From Takakia lepidozioides (Eukaryota > Streptophyta > Takakiopsida > Takakiales > Takakiaceae), in contig CM060733.1 in assembly GCA_030704615.1 (NCBI GenBank), positions 60,388,001 through 60,452,000 of the forward strand: 64,000 nt of DNA, read 5' to 3'. Positions within the stretch are counted from its first letter, which is position 1. Each line of letters opens with the position of its first letter. A program made the position numbers and the translations under genes. Shown here one piece after another: positions 1 through 10,947 of the stretch. The notes beneath the pieces were generated by a model. The model was not told where the DNA came from, made no database searches, and saw nothing but the letters and a program-made list of their open reading frames with translations.

Positions 1-1387
1 TTAACGGGAAACGGCGACGGACGTCGTGACCGTCCATGGTGACGGACACCGAGACATCGTGTCCGTCACCGTCCAAAAAGCATTTCATATTTGTTCCCCT
101 GGCAGACAAGAAGAGACTTTGGCGCTGGCCACAGTAGAATAGGAGAGGTGCATGAAATCCTCGCTCTGGTTTGATGATGACATGCACAAGTTTACCGATT
201 GTGTTGCGATAATAGCGAACGTCACTGCTGGAAGGATTCTAAAGCAAGAGGCGGATATGCTCTTCGAGATCCAGCTAGCCTCCCTCTAGCCTCATACAAC
301 AAGATCCCATCAGTGGGTACAAAACGGGTGTCAGGGGAATAAGCTTATAAGCGGAAGCGGTGTGCTAGATAAGCAACAGCAAAGCTGCATTGGGCTATCA
401 GCCAGTATCTGCAGACTCGTGTCAAAGTCTCGTCATTAACTGGAGAGTACGACTTTGATGGGGCAGACAACTGGCATACGAGCATGACGGCGCCGCGGCC
501 GCTCGGGGAAGCTTTTTCCGTTACAAGTCCACCCAGCTTTGACCCAGCACCGGGAGTCAATTTAGAGTGTATCACCGCAGGGAGGACAGTGTTGCGTGAC
601 AGGAGGGTGCATAGAAAACTGGGCTTCATTCCTTCATCAGGTGGTTCATGTGTACCTCAGCATTCTAATTATTGATCAGCTTTTTAGAGTGCCATATCGA
701 ACTCCATACATCAGCTAGATTGATGAACAGTCTAGCACTGGATGCAGGAAAATGGGTACTAATGGATGCCTCATCAGACTAACAGGCCAAAAATACAAGC
801 TCACAGTTCACTATTCGCATTGGCCATGGTGGTTTCCAGATGTGGAAGCGATACAGAGAGGAATCGGATCAGCTTTGGATGCTGGCTCTGGGGTCGAGAA
901 GATTTGGAAGTAGGCACACAAGCTGGAATTGCATGGACTATAGTAGTCACAGGCGTGACACAGGCTCGGTCTACAAGTGATGCTCCCCTTGTAATTGGAC
1001 CCCTCAACTCAGACAATGGTCGTCCAATATTGGAACCATCCTGCCTCTTGTTATACTGCTTTAATTTTTTTTCAGTTCCCCTTTTTCTTGGTTGGTTGCC
1101 AAGACAGTGGTATTGGAGTTGGCTTGGATTCATGAACCTGAGGAGGTTGACTCACAACCCTTTGTGCCTTTATCTCACTTTCAAAACCCTAAGCGATAAA
1201 CCTTAGAAGTCAGCTTGTGATCGAGGATTATGGGCCTTGACCGGAATCATTTAGGCCATCTACAAAACAAGTCAACCTTGTCTTCTTCACACTGAGGGAA
1301 GGAAAATAGCCAGGGCTATTCCTGACTGTCCAAAAAACAGAGAGGATTGCAGCGGCCAATGGGGAGGGAGGGCACGTGAGCTCGAAT
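1..1387. other. Intergenic, no recognisable gene
   Basis: Open frames here are short and show no family signature, for example 766-1206 on the plus strand. The only clear structure is a perfect 12-bp inverted repeat at 38-49 and 59-70 (GGTGACGGACAC with a 9-base spacer) in a stretch rich in GACGG/CCGTC words. I see no gene. Confidence 0.4.
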
Positions 1388-2045
1388 TGGTGATATGTGA
1401 GACCACATGTAGAGGCTAGTATACAAGTAAGATATTTAGGCGGTGGGCCCTCCTTCAACTTCTGGAGCTTGAGGGGTGGGCCCTTCCACAAAGCTCCACC
1501 ACCCAGACACTATATAAAGATGGTGAGGGCTGCCTTCTACATAGTTTTTTTAGCCTCCACCTTAGGCTTTGGTGGGCTCCGCAAACAGGCCCCTCGAAAA
1601 TCGAAAAATGTAAAACTGGAACATGAACCATCTTCAAATGAATAGGAATGTACAAAAGGGTTTGTAAACATCTAGGTTTCATGGACTTGGCTCGGGCCAG
1701 AGAATTTTTTTCTACTAATAATAATACATGAGCTAAATTACATCTCAGAGATCACAAGCCCCATGCATATCCTATTCATTTGAAGATGGTTTGAACGTTT
1801 GAACAAAAGTTTACATTTTTCAAGGGGCCTGCTTGCAAAGCCCACCAAAGTAAGGTGGAGGCCAAAAAAACCATGTAGAAGGCAGCCCTCACCCTCTTTA
1901 TATAGTGTCTGAAGTCTACGGTGGAGCCTTCTAGAAGGGGGCCACAGCCTCATCCGACTTCTATGGAAAGCTCTAGAACTAAGGAGAGCCCACTGCCTCA
2001 CATATCCTACCTCTACGCTAGCCTCTACGTGGCCTCATCTATCAC
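1388..2045. repeat. Long imperfect inverted repeat (fold-back/MITE-like)
   Basis: The segment at about 1388-1645 reappears as its reverse complement at about 1760-2045, with a spacer near 115 bp. Matching landmarks include ACTATATAAAGATGGTGAGGGC against GCCCTCACC...TTATATAGT, the CATCTTCAAATGAATAGGA block, and the GTAGAGGCTAG block near the outer ends. The arms are diverged by small indels. A transcript across this region would form a hairpin with roughly 250-bp arms, so it could be a non-autonomous fold-back element or a small-RNA precursor locus. No coding capacity is evident. Confidence 0.7.
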
Positions 2046-3820
2046 CCATTCCATAGATGCCTTCTCCGATTCTCTCCCTTTCTTCGACCTTCAGAAATAG
2101 CCCTTGCTAGAATTTGGGACCATGCTAGATTGGGACCCTATGGGAAGCATTATCTCAAGGTCCTCGAGTTCTAACTGAGCAGAGTACAACTGCAAATTCT
2201 ATCGCTGCTATCGTAGTAGCTAAAGATTAGACCAAATGGAGGGGCTTTTGAACACCCATTGCCTCCGATCAAACAATGTGAACTTTGAAGTCAAAGTAGG
2301 TCCTGTTTCGCATGGACACAACAGCGCAACTAATGAAGGAGGACCAAGATAAGTTGAAGATCAATTCGGAAAGCCGTGCCCCACGCAAACCATTAAATAG
2401 CCTTCAAAGCCTTGTCTCCATAACGCTCGGCCCCATATCTTTGTCCCTTTGCCAACTCCTCATCCGACTGATCGCCCCCAAAACCCAACTGGTTTCGGCC
2501 ACTGCCCGGTGCCGGGTCACCGGAACGTGCCGGTGGCCCAGCGGTCTAGCCGGTGTTGTGGCTACCAGCTGTCTGACAGCGCCGGTCACGGCGTCCGTCA
2601 TCGTCCGTCCCCACGTCATACTTCCGCGCTGGCCGAAATCGCTTAAAATTTCTCGCGATGAGGGTTTCGGTGGATGGATGGTAAACCGCGTCACGGGGAT
2701 CGACGATCGTGGGTGCAGAGCAGTCAGGCTCGACTCTCGAGTGATGAGTAAAGTGCGTGTGATTTGACTTGTCGAGCGCTTCCCCGTTTTATATTTGGCT
2801 CGGTGGATTTCAACTGTTGTCAGCGCTGCTTAGTTTAGACGTGGTGAATGTGATGATTGAGGGCCTTGAATGTTGCCAGCCCGGCTGAAGATCAGCAGGT
2901 TGACGAGTCACGAGATGGTCTTCTCATCAGAATCCGGATCTTAGTTGAACGTACATCAAGAATGCAGCTCATCAGCAACAAAGTCTTCGAGCATCATTGG
3001 GGGTTGTACCCATGGATCCAGTCGTTGCTTGTTGAAGTCTGCGTGGAACCCCACTTGTCGACTTCTAAGTTCTCACCAAACTTGGTCGTGTCTGCAATCG
3101 AAGGGGATGGAGATGGTGGGAGAATATACCCCAATCACTCAAAAAAAAAAATCAAGCAAAAGGGCAAGGACATCTAGCAAGCTGACTCAACTAGCGTGGC
3201 TATTTGCATTGGGCCCACATGGCTATTGCATGCCCCTTGAAAGAAAGTGGCTATAGCATGCTGGCCACATGGCTACCGCATGCCATGTGAAAATGGCAAG
3301 TGCATGTGGGGCCCACATGGAATCCATGCCAAGGAATGCTAGGGAAGGTTCTAGAAGGGAGGTGATTTTGGCAAAGGTGTAGCCCAAAGTGGGAGCTCAG
3401 GCAAGGACCAGAGGGTGCAGGATCGAGGGTCGAGTTAGGGTGGGTGATTTCAAGGTCGCACGGTCATTGTGGGAGGAGTGGGCCCAGGTCTACGTGCAGA
3501 CTGCAGACAAGGAGATGGAAGGATGTTGGAAGACGGTGGTTTACTTGGGGTGGAAGGGTTGGTTGGTTGCTGATCCGCACACGACATGACTTGAGGGATG
3601 TACTGTCAGTAACCAGAACCAAGTGTATTGCGTCCATTGAAAATAAGTGAGAGTAACCAGGGATGGGGATGGAGATGGTGGGAGAAATTATGCCAAAAAC
3701 AGGATACGCTGACTTGTACAGGATATGAGGGCCCCGCCCAGTGATGAGGTAAGTTCCTCACAGTTGCCTAGCTTAGCCAGGACTGGTGCACCGGGCACAA
3801 CCGGTTACCCGGTCGTGGGC
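2046..3820. other. Intergenic, no recognisable gene
   Basis: Several ORFs of 60-150 codons occur, for example 2312-2767 and 2857-3177 on the plus strand, but they overlap in different frames and have no recognisable motif. GCATGCCATGTG/CCCACATGG words recur at about 3200-3330. Nothing here can be assigned. Confidence 0.35.
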
Positions 3821-3857
3821 TGCTCTTAATGCAGCGTACGTGACTGCGCCACCCTGC

Positions 3858-3865
3858 TTATATAC
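3858..3865 (+). promoter_or_regulatory. TATA box of extensin copy 1
   Basis: TTATATAC lies 145 bp upstream of the ATG at 4003. The same box with the same flanks (CTGCTTATATACTGAGCAGC) precedes copy 2 at 27725-27732, so the core promoter was duplicated with the gene. Confidence 0.55.
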
Positions 3866-4002
3866 TGAGCAGCTGCTTCTTTCCTCCTCAGTCTCGTTGC
3901 ATTCACAGCAGGCAGAGTGAAGAGTGAAGAGGGGAGGGCCTCACATTGCAGAGACAGTTCCCAAGGAGGTGAAAGGAGACACAGAGGGCAAGAGTTGTGA
4001 AG

Positions 4003-4629
4003 ATGGGTCTCAAAGCCCGTAGGGCACCCTGCCCCAGGGCACTCCTAGTGCTACCAATTCTTGTGATACTGGCATGTCTTGCTGCAGAAGCTCTTACCCC
4101 TGCTGAAGCATGGACACCTTACGGATACGTGTCCCCTCCTCCTCCTGCTCCATACAATTTCCAGTCTCCCCCACCCCCCTCTCCCTCTCCTCCTCCTCCT
4201 TATCAGTACAAGTCCCCACCACCTCCATCCCCCTCGCCTCCTCCTCCATACCACTACAATTCCCCACCACCTCCCAGCCCATCTCCTCCCCCTCCTTATG
4301 TCTACAAGTCACCCCCTCCTCCATCTCCCTCTCCTCCTCCTCCCTATGTGTACAAGTCCCCACCACCTCCCAGCCCATCTCCTCCCCCTCCTTATGTCTA
4401 CAAGTCGCCCCCTCCTCCATCTCCCTCTCCTCCTCCCCCCTATGTGTACAAGTCCCCACCACCTCCCAGCCCATCTCCTCCTCCTCCTTACGTCTACAAG
4501 TCGCCCCCTCCTCCATCTCCCTCTCCTCCTCCCCCCTATGTATACAAGTCACCTCCTCCTCCAGCTCACTCTCCTCCTCCCCCTTACGTCTACAAGTCAC
4601 CTCCTCCCCCCTCCCCCTCCCCCTTATAA
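4003..4629 (+). CDS. Extensin-like hydroxyproline-rich glycoprotein (copy 1, C-terminus frameshifted)
   Basis: This is a structural cell-wall protein, secreted and presumably proline-hydroxylated and glycosylated on the SPPPP blocks. The chosen start is the ATG at 4003, giving MGLKARRAPCPRALLVL and a hydrophobic signal peptide of about 30 residues. From about residue 45 it is built of 16-residue units of the type SPPPPSPSPPPPYVYK, about seven of them, with synonymous differences in a 96-bp higher-order period. YVYK is the classic intermolecular cross-linking motif. The frame ends at a TAA at 4627-4629 just after a C-rich run. The sequence downstream (4625-4816), read in another frame, continues an extensin-like tail of HHYKSPP repeats to a stop near 4816. 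A single indel in the C run at about 4606-4622 has therefore probably truncated the original protein, or it is a sequencing error. Confidence 0.85.
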   Translation: MGLKARRAPCPRALLVLPILVILACLAAEALTPAEAWTPYGYVSPPPPAPYNFQSPPPPSPSPPPPYQYKSPPPPSPSPPPPYHYNSPPPPSPSPPPPYVYKSPPPPSPSPPPPYVYKSPPPPSPSPPPPYVYKSPPPPSPSPPPPYVYKSPPPPSPSPPPPYVYKSPPPPSPSPPPPYVYKSPPPPAHSPPPPYVYKSPPPPSPSPL

Positions 4630-4816
4630 GTACATATCACCTCCTCCTCACCATTACAAGCCTCCTCCTCACCATTACAAATCGCCTCCTCACCATTACA
4701 AATCGCCTCCTCACCATTACGAATCGCCTCCTCCTCACCATTACAAATCGCCTCCTCACCATTACAAATCGCCGCCTCCTCCTCCTTCTTCCTACTGGCC
4801 ACCTGCTCCCTACTAA
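4625..4816 (+). pseudogene. Out-of-frame C-terminal tail of extensin copy 1
   Basis: This frame reads YKYIS, then repeated PPHHYKS units, then a WPPAPY terminus and stop. Copy 2 joins the equivalent tail in frame to its proline-rich repeats (28187-28259). This shows that the tail belonged to the ancestral gene and that copy 1 lost the frame in the C run just upstream. Confidence 0.7.
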
Positions 4817-4819
4817 GCG

Positions 4820-5760
4820 GCTGTGCTAGTGCTCAAGGTACGTCTATGGCCTATCTGCTCTGTATCTTACTAAGTCAACTTGGCAGAATAGACATTGGCC
4901 TGAAATGTGTGGTCCAATTTGTGTCAATCTTCGTTTCCACCAATTGGGCCACAGGTATCATCTTCCTGATCCATCTGGATCATATCTGTATCTTTAAAGT
5001 GAATCGCACACGTTCTTAGGAGCTCGATGTTGATATCTGCAGCATCCAATTTGGGGTGAGAAATGTATGCAGAAGTTTCGACTGTTTTGACACGACCAGG
5101 GGCTGGGAAGCTGCAGGTCATTGGTGCATACCCTTTGCGTCAAGAATTCTTCTGTGGCCAAAACTTTTCTGAAAAGGATTTGGGTCAGAAGCAACAGCTC
5201 TAGAGTTGCAGTGTGCTTCACAGTCGTAGAGTTGGCTGCTGGGATGTTTGCTGACCGGTGGAGAAACTGCACGTTCAGACAACATCGTGTGGTCTTCCAG
5301 AGTTCACTTTTTAAATTACATATTAGCGTCAGCGATAATGTGCTATCCTTCTTATGGGATGGAGTAGTGCCCAACTTAGGGAGGGAGACGATAGATCGCG
5401 TGGAAGCAGGCCTAATTGAATAAGACTAGAGAAAAGGAAGAGCCAAAAACGTTTTGGGTCCAGCATCTGCCGGATATAAATGTGGAGATCTTCGAGTGCA
5501 CCCAGAGTTGAACTTTCCTGTTACAATGTGCCCCAACTGCAATGGTGTGAAGATCCAGGCATTGCATGGCATTCTTTGCCCGGCCTCTATCCGTGCGGTT
5601 CTTCCCGGCTCGTCCCATCACTTCGATATGTATCTACAGTTTACCGTTCTTATCTGAGTAAAGCTAACTATGTACACCTTTTTGGCAGCACATTCGTGCA
5701 CGAATTCAACTTTCTTGTTTGGATCTGTTCCATCGTCTCTAGATATGCAATTCTTTTTTA
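4820..5760. other. Duplicated extensin 3' flank
   Basis: This stretch is homologous to about 28270-29195 downstream of extensin copy 2, with many substitutions and small indels. It probably holds the 3' UTR plus flanking DNA. Short ORFs on both strands are not conserved in frame between the copies, so I do not call a gene. Confidence 0.6.
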
Positions 5761-5942
5761 ACACTTTAATGTCTGTGCTGTTATGGATGACGTTCAGGAC
5801 TCTTCTCTTATACGTAGCGGTAGATTCGGAGCTTGAATATGTTCCTGGCTCAAGGAATGGAAACATAGAAAGCAATTGTAGAAGTCCCTTCCAAGCAATG
5901 CCATCTGGAGCGATGTCTCGCTATATATGTCTCGTCTGTTAT

Positions 5943-7720
5943 TTAGTTCATTAATCAACCAAACAATGAGTTCGTAGCCCTCCTCTATTAAGAAAATGAT
6001 GAGATGCGAAGAAATCACCTCCAAGTGGAATATTGGCTGCATTGATGTACGCTCCAATGCCATGATTGTGAGAGAGAAGGTGGCATCGCCGTCAGTCAGA
6101 GATTGCATGTTGTGCCCGTAAACAGGGCTTTTCTTATCAATAATGTGGCGCACCATGATCCCATACCGCAAATAAGAGACCTGTCACCAAGCGACAAAGA
6201 TAAGTATTTAAAACCATGTACCTCCCTCGCATTGAGCAGGATGCTATGACTGAGATTGCTCCGTACAAGGTGCTTATGGTCCACAGCTCATGGAAAGCAG
6301 ATGAGTCCCCTTCCCTTCCTGAAATCCAGAGGCAGACCCTTCAGATGCTCGCCTGAACAAGGAGCTGCAAAAGGGAGACATGCAAAAGGGAGACATGGAA
6401 GGTTTTCTCACAACATAATGGGATGAAAGGTTAAGAACTAAAACTTTGCACAAAAGCAGGCTGAGTCAGAAGGAAGAAGAAATCACCTCAGGGCGTACAA
6501 GTTCAAGGTCTTGTGTTGAGCAGAACATAGAGCCTGAAGGAAGCCTGACGAAAATTCGGTATGTAAGACAAATTTTGGCATCCACCAGCTCACATGGAGC
6601 AGGTCCTGTCAGCACCAGCCGCACTGCAAATACCCTGCAATAAATTATACAAATAAACCAGGTAAATAAAAGCACTGCAAAAACTGATGCTGATTTCAGG
6701 ACGATCATGCCTCTCCCGTGTCCATTTCAGGTATCAGAATTTCCAGAGGCCATCTGGTACATCAGCTTCCCAGTCTCTGTACCATTGAAAGGCCAACAGT
6801 TGGATAGTCACCTGAACTTTTCTTCTCCAGAAGTTGGCACAAAGTCATCGCAACGGATAATAGCCTTCTTGGAGCACCGCACAGGATGTGATGGCTGTGA
6901 CATCCGCGCAAACACTGAAACCCCAACCAACACAAAAGCAAATAATGAACCCCTTGTTTACATATTCATTCGTAAGTCTTCTGGTATCTCCACCCTTCAT
7001 TTCGACTCTGACATCAATTGTGCTATAATGCCGTTTGAAAGTGCAGTCTGCAATGAGCCACAGTAGAACCACCTTTCTGTTATTGAAGAAATTCTAGGCT
7101 ATATTCAAGCCAGGAAGAGATAACAACCAAAGAGGAATCTGCCATGGCTTACCGACATCCAAGCTGAGAATAGAATGCTACCGGTAAACCCAGACAACCT
7201 CAGTCAAATTTTTGTGACAAAAAGCTAAGGAAACAAGCATAAGGACCAACAGAAGGACGACCAGTCAATGGGTCTAAAAAGGGTACAAATTACAGAAACA
7301 CAAGCTAGAATGGGCCCACGGAAGTACTGCCATATCTGTCCATTGTCCATGTGAGAGCATCTCTATCAAGCCAGCAGCAAATAATATCAACAACCCTATC
7401 ATCCAGATACAGATTGACTAAATCATCAAGTTCCCATCTTTCACGTTGTCTGCTGGACCCAACGGACTGGAACTTCAATACGATTGTGCAAGTACGAGAG
7501 AAACAACAATGATACCCTGCAGGCTAATCCCACAAAGACATTAGCAATCCCCTAGTAGTGAGAGGAACATACCAGCACCACTGAGAAAGACAAAGAGAAA
7601 CTGAGCCATGAGAGTGTTGACATTAGCAACTAGCAAGCTGAAAGGCGACCGCGCAGCCACTGGTGAACCCCCAAATGTGGTTGATAAAGACAACCTGGTA
7701 CATGCATGATTCTGCCAAAG
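5943..7720 (-). pseudogene. Truncated duplicate of Kir-like channel gene (3' exons only)
   Basis: The sequence is almost identical to 30597-32380, the 3' half of the longer gene in copy 2. It retains the exon with the filter/TM2-like segment (7677-7694 encodes STTFGG on the minus strand), the cytoplasmic exon with ELVDAKICLT, and the exon with IIDKKSPVYG (6115-6144). The 5' exons and the last exon (VVWDGDYVDF in copy 2) are missing. The copy ends at 5943 in unrelated sequence, so it cannot encode the full channel. Coding capacity as a truncated cytoplasmic fragment cannot be excluded. Confidence 0.6.
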
Positions 7721-8164
7721 ATCATTTCTTATTGTTTATTTGGACACGTCTCAACTACAGATTTTCTTTGAGGGAAATGGGCTCGCATAACACAGGGAGG
7801 AAGTAGGGGGAGGTGAAATAGTAGATACAGAGAGATACAGATATACGGAGAGGGCCAAGATGACTCGAACGTACGCATATAGAAAGACATTAATAAGTGC
7901 ACTGCACCGTCGCTACCATCATATACCCGCTTATGGTTTTATTCCCGTTCTGAAAACATACAACTCCTATGACCGAGGTTAAAAAACATAAAACTCCCAT
8001 GACCGTGGGTTGTGCTCACAGGATACCAATCCCCACACCTGGCCAGCCTGCGCCCTACCCGGCCTTCTTAATTACCCACCGCCATCCACCCAACCCACCC
8101 CCACCCTACCTCGACGAGCTACTCACTGGGAGGTTGGTGCGTTCCTGCACACAGAGAGAAGAGG

Positions 8165-8640
8165 GTCCATAGGGATACCAATGAAACTTGAATGAAAGAG
8201 AACAACCTTCCGCAAGGAAAACATTGTCACATGGATTTTCTCCAATCTAGAGTGTTGCAGGAACAACCTTCCGGAGGGTAAACCACCATGTTGTCCTAGA
8301 TACAAGCATTGAAGAAGAATTCAGACGCACAACCTCCCGAAGGAATAACATTGAAACTTGAATGCATATGAACGTCCTTCTGCAAGGAAACAATAATTGT
8401 TGTATGGTTTTTTTTGCAATCTGGAATATAACAGGAACAACCTTCCGGTAGGTACCCAAAAACTTGAAAATGAAAGGAACAAATTTCCGGACGGTAAACC
8501 AATTTTTAAATGGTTTTGAGACTTGGAAAAAATGCAACAACCTTATGGAAGGTATGATTATATTTTTGTTCAATATTTGCAATGCTATGAAGAACCTCCA
8601 CGGAGGTAATAGATGGTGTAGATGGAACAACCTTCCATAA
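8165..8640. repeat. Left arm of fold-back-like element (tandem CCTTCCGG units)
   Basis: Degenerate units each carry boxes such as ACAACCTTCCGGAGGG or AACCTTCCGCAAGG roughly every 60 bp. The outer part (ACCAATGAAACTTGAATGAAAGAGAACAACC and onward, described here only by its ends) is the reverse complement of sequence at about 10300-10430. The array therefore faces a matching array at 10257-10740 and 21689-22060 in opposite orientation. Confidence 0.7.
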
Positions 8641-10256
8641 GGAAATATGATTGGATAAGTGTGTTTTGGGCTATTTCAAAAATATTGTGAACGACTGTTA
8701 TTTTTTGGAATCAATTAGTTGTAGAATGAAAAATTTAACATGAACGATGTTATACATTTGAACATTTTGGAGAAACAATAACTCTCATGGTGTTCAACAA
8801 CAAAGTGCAATCCATCACAAGGTATCAATCCATGTGAACTATAGTTTATACTCCATGTCTTGTTGTTGTAATTAAACCATCCACTAGTGTTCTTTATGTC
8901 GTCGAAGGTTACGAGATGCAATATTGTCACCCAAGCTAGCTCTCCACTGTTCAATTGTAGCATAGCCCATGCTAGCTAAATTGTTCACGGGAAGGGGTAA
9001 CTCCAGTATGAGAACGGATGTGCCGAGTACGATAAACACGAGTAACATGCTGCAATACAGAAGTAGGCATTGGAGTCAAAGAATGTTGAACATGAACCTG
9101 CGATGGTGGATCATCTCCAGTATCCTCTGACATAACCGAGTCATTGATGAAATGGTCAATCACAACATTGACATTCACCATCTCCTCATGGGTAACTTCA
9201 TCCTCATGAATATCCATGTCATCCTCATTACCTTCATCCTCTATAATATCCACTTTGGTCTCTATGTGATGATCCGGAGTCGAGTGTGGAGGTGGATCAA
9301 CGCCAATGGGAGTGACAAGAATGGAACTGCAAAGAAGAGGATGAGGGGTATTATCAAGAAGAATCCAGATGACCATCATCTAACAAAGAAAAGCTATCAT
9401 CAGAAATTACCAAATATTTCCTACGTCTATAGGCCTTTACTGTCTTTCTTGTGTTTTCCTCCCTCAGTTCGTCTCCATTTGGACATAGCCTTGGAAACAT
9501 AAGATTCCACAAAATCATCTTTGTCTTGTTTCTACCTGCAACAATATTTCAATACATTATGGATTGAGCTTCAAATCAATGGGTACATACTTAGATAAGA
9601 GAGAATACTCCGGCTGGAGCCAGCGTAACTGAGAGCCACTTCGCCTTGAGGCTTGTGGCTACTGCCCCCTGTCGGGGGTGGTATACACAGATAATATTTA
9701 CTACACTTTGTTGATGGTATTCATATATGAGTTGCAATGCTTCTGTGCAGTAGTGAAAGTTGTCATCCCATGCACGTTTATTCCAAGCATTTCGCATCTA
9801 TCGCTATAAGGTTTTGGGATGGGATGACTTCTTTAATTTCTTAAAGAGGTCCATCATGTAAACTTGATTCTTTGTTTTCCTCAATACTCGAATTTTGCTG
9901 AACCTCAATTCACCATCTCCCCAACTTGCTAAACCTGCAGCCTACAACAAATCCATCTTGAGCACCTCTGCCAAAAACGGCTTATCTATGAACTCTCATG
10001 ATGGTCCTAAGTCACTGGTCTCATTATCATACAGCTTCTTGGCAGCAATGGTATGGATACGACGCGACGTGTCTTTGCTTCTGCTTATCGTAGACGTCTG
10101 ACAGGATCTGCCATTGCACGGATGTTGTTTCTTCGATTCTTCTCAGGATCTAGAGGTGTGTCAAATCTCACTCTAGGCCTCCCATATTTCTCCTCCAGTA
10201 GCACTCATACGCCATGAAATTGTAACCCTAATCATCTCTCCCTCTAATCTTGTTTT
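8641..10256. other. Central segment between the inverted arms
   Basis: This is the AT-rich interior of the fold-back-like repeat. Minus-strand ORFs (8715-8963, 8972-9379, 9591-9797) look partly protein-like but I recognise no family, and they could be remnants of a transposase gene. The stretch 9605-9690 holds a structured motif (CTACTGCCCCCTGTCGGGGGTGG) that recurs near 34665-34730. Confidence 0.35.
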
Positions 10257-10754
10257 GAAGGTCGTGCGTATGAATTCTTCATCAAGGGAGAAATCTAAGA
10301 TCCAATATGGCGGTGTACCCGCTGGAAGGTTGTTCATGCAACACTCCAGATTGGAGAAAATTCATGTGACAGTTTTTACCTTGCGGAAGGTTGTTGTCTT
10401 TCATTCAAGTTTCATTGGTATCCCTCTGGAAGGGATGCGTATGAATTCTTCATCAAGGGAGAAATCTAAGACCCAACATGGCGGTGTACCCTCCGAAGGG
10501 TTGTTCCTGCACCACTCCAGATTGGAGAAAATCCATGTGACAGCTTTTACCGTACGAAAGGTTGTTCACTTTCATTCAAGTTTCATTGGTATCCCTCCGG
10601 AAGGTTATGCGTATGAATTCTTCATCAAGGGAGAAATCTAAGACCCAACATGGCGGTTTACCCTCCGGAAGGTTTAAAGTGAAAGTGTTTACCTTGTGGA
10701 AGGTTGTTCTCTTTCATACAAGTTTCATTGGTAAAGTTTCATTCTTCATCAAGG
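10257..10754. repeat. Right arm of fold-back-like element, part 1 (173-bp tandem units)
   Basis: The landmark ATGAATTCTTCATCAAGGGA occurs at about 10269, 10442 and 10614, a period of about 173 bp. Each unit carries AACATGGCGGTGTACC, CCAGATTGGAGAAAA and TTTCATTGGTATCCCTC in the same order, with CCGGAAGGTTGT-type boxes between them. The array is interrupted at 10755 by the retroelement and resumes at 21689. Confidence 0.8.
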
Positions 10755-10758
10755 GATA
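10755..10758. repeat. Target-site duplication GATA (left)
   Basis: GATA immediately precedes the outer TG of the retroelement and recurs at 21685-21688. Deleting the element plus one GATA restores the fold-back unit TTCATCAAGGG-ATAAA...AACATGG, which matches the neighbouring uninterrupted units. Confidence 0.75.
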
Positions 10759-10946
10759 TGTCGTGCGCATACATATCGCTACACAACTACATCGCTGTCC
10801 AAAACCACACAACACATGTGCACACCACACACTAGTATACCACTAGTCTACCACTAGTCCAGCCACTAGTCCAACCACTAGGCTACAACTAGTCAGTCAC
10901 TAGGCTGCCACTACGCTGCCCACTATGGCAGTCACTAGTCCACACA
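10759..10946 (-). repeat. Terminal repeat A, outermost copy (3' end of element)
   Basis: This 188-bp copy is nearly identical to 11268-11453. It carries a run of CACTAGT-type words roughly every 10-12 bp. Read on the element strand it begins TGTGTGGACTAG and ends GCGCACGACA, directly against the target duplication. Confidence 0.85.
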
Positions 10947-10947
10947 A

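Larger units (their letters stand above)
3831..7915. repeat. Segmental duplication, copy 1 (extensin + 3' end of Kir-like gene)
   Basis: This block is homologous to about 27697-32945. The left edge is the shared ACGTGACTGCGCCACC at 3838 and 27708. The right edge is after the shared CACCGTCGCT near 7913 and 32939. Copy 1 lacks about 1.4 kb that copy 2 has between the extensin part and the channel part (29195-30597), and a ~180-bp unrelated stretch (5760-5942) sits there instead. It also lacks about 390 bp near 7830 that copy 2 carries at 32470-32860. The 5943-7750 part is almost identical to copy 2, with about ten differences seen by eye. The extensin part differs much more. Confidence 0.85.

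Noticed and set aside
2312-2767. 151-codon plus-strand ORF as a gene
   Set aside because: No motif, no splice or promoter support, an overlapping antisense ORF of similar quality, and GC-rich local composition that favours chance open frames.
4051-4802. Long minus-strand and alternate-frame ORFs across the extensin repeats
   Set aside because: They are composition shadows of the CCT/CCA-rich coding strand; only one frame has a signal peptide and SPPPP/YVYK units.
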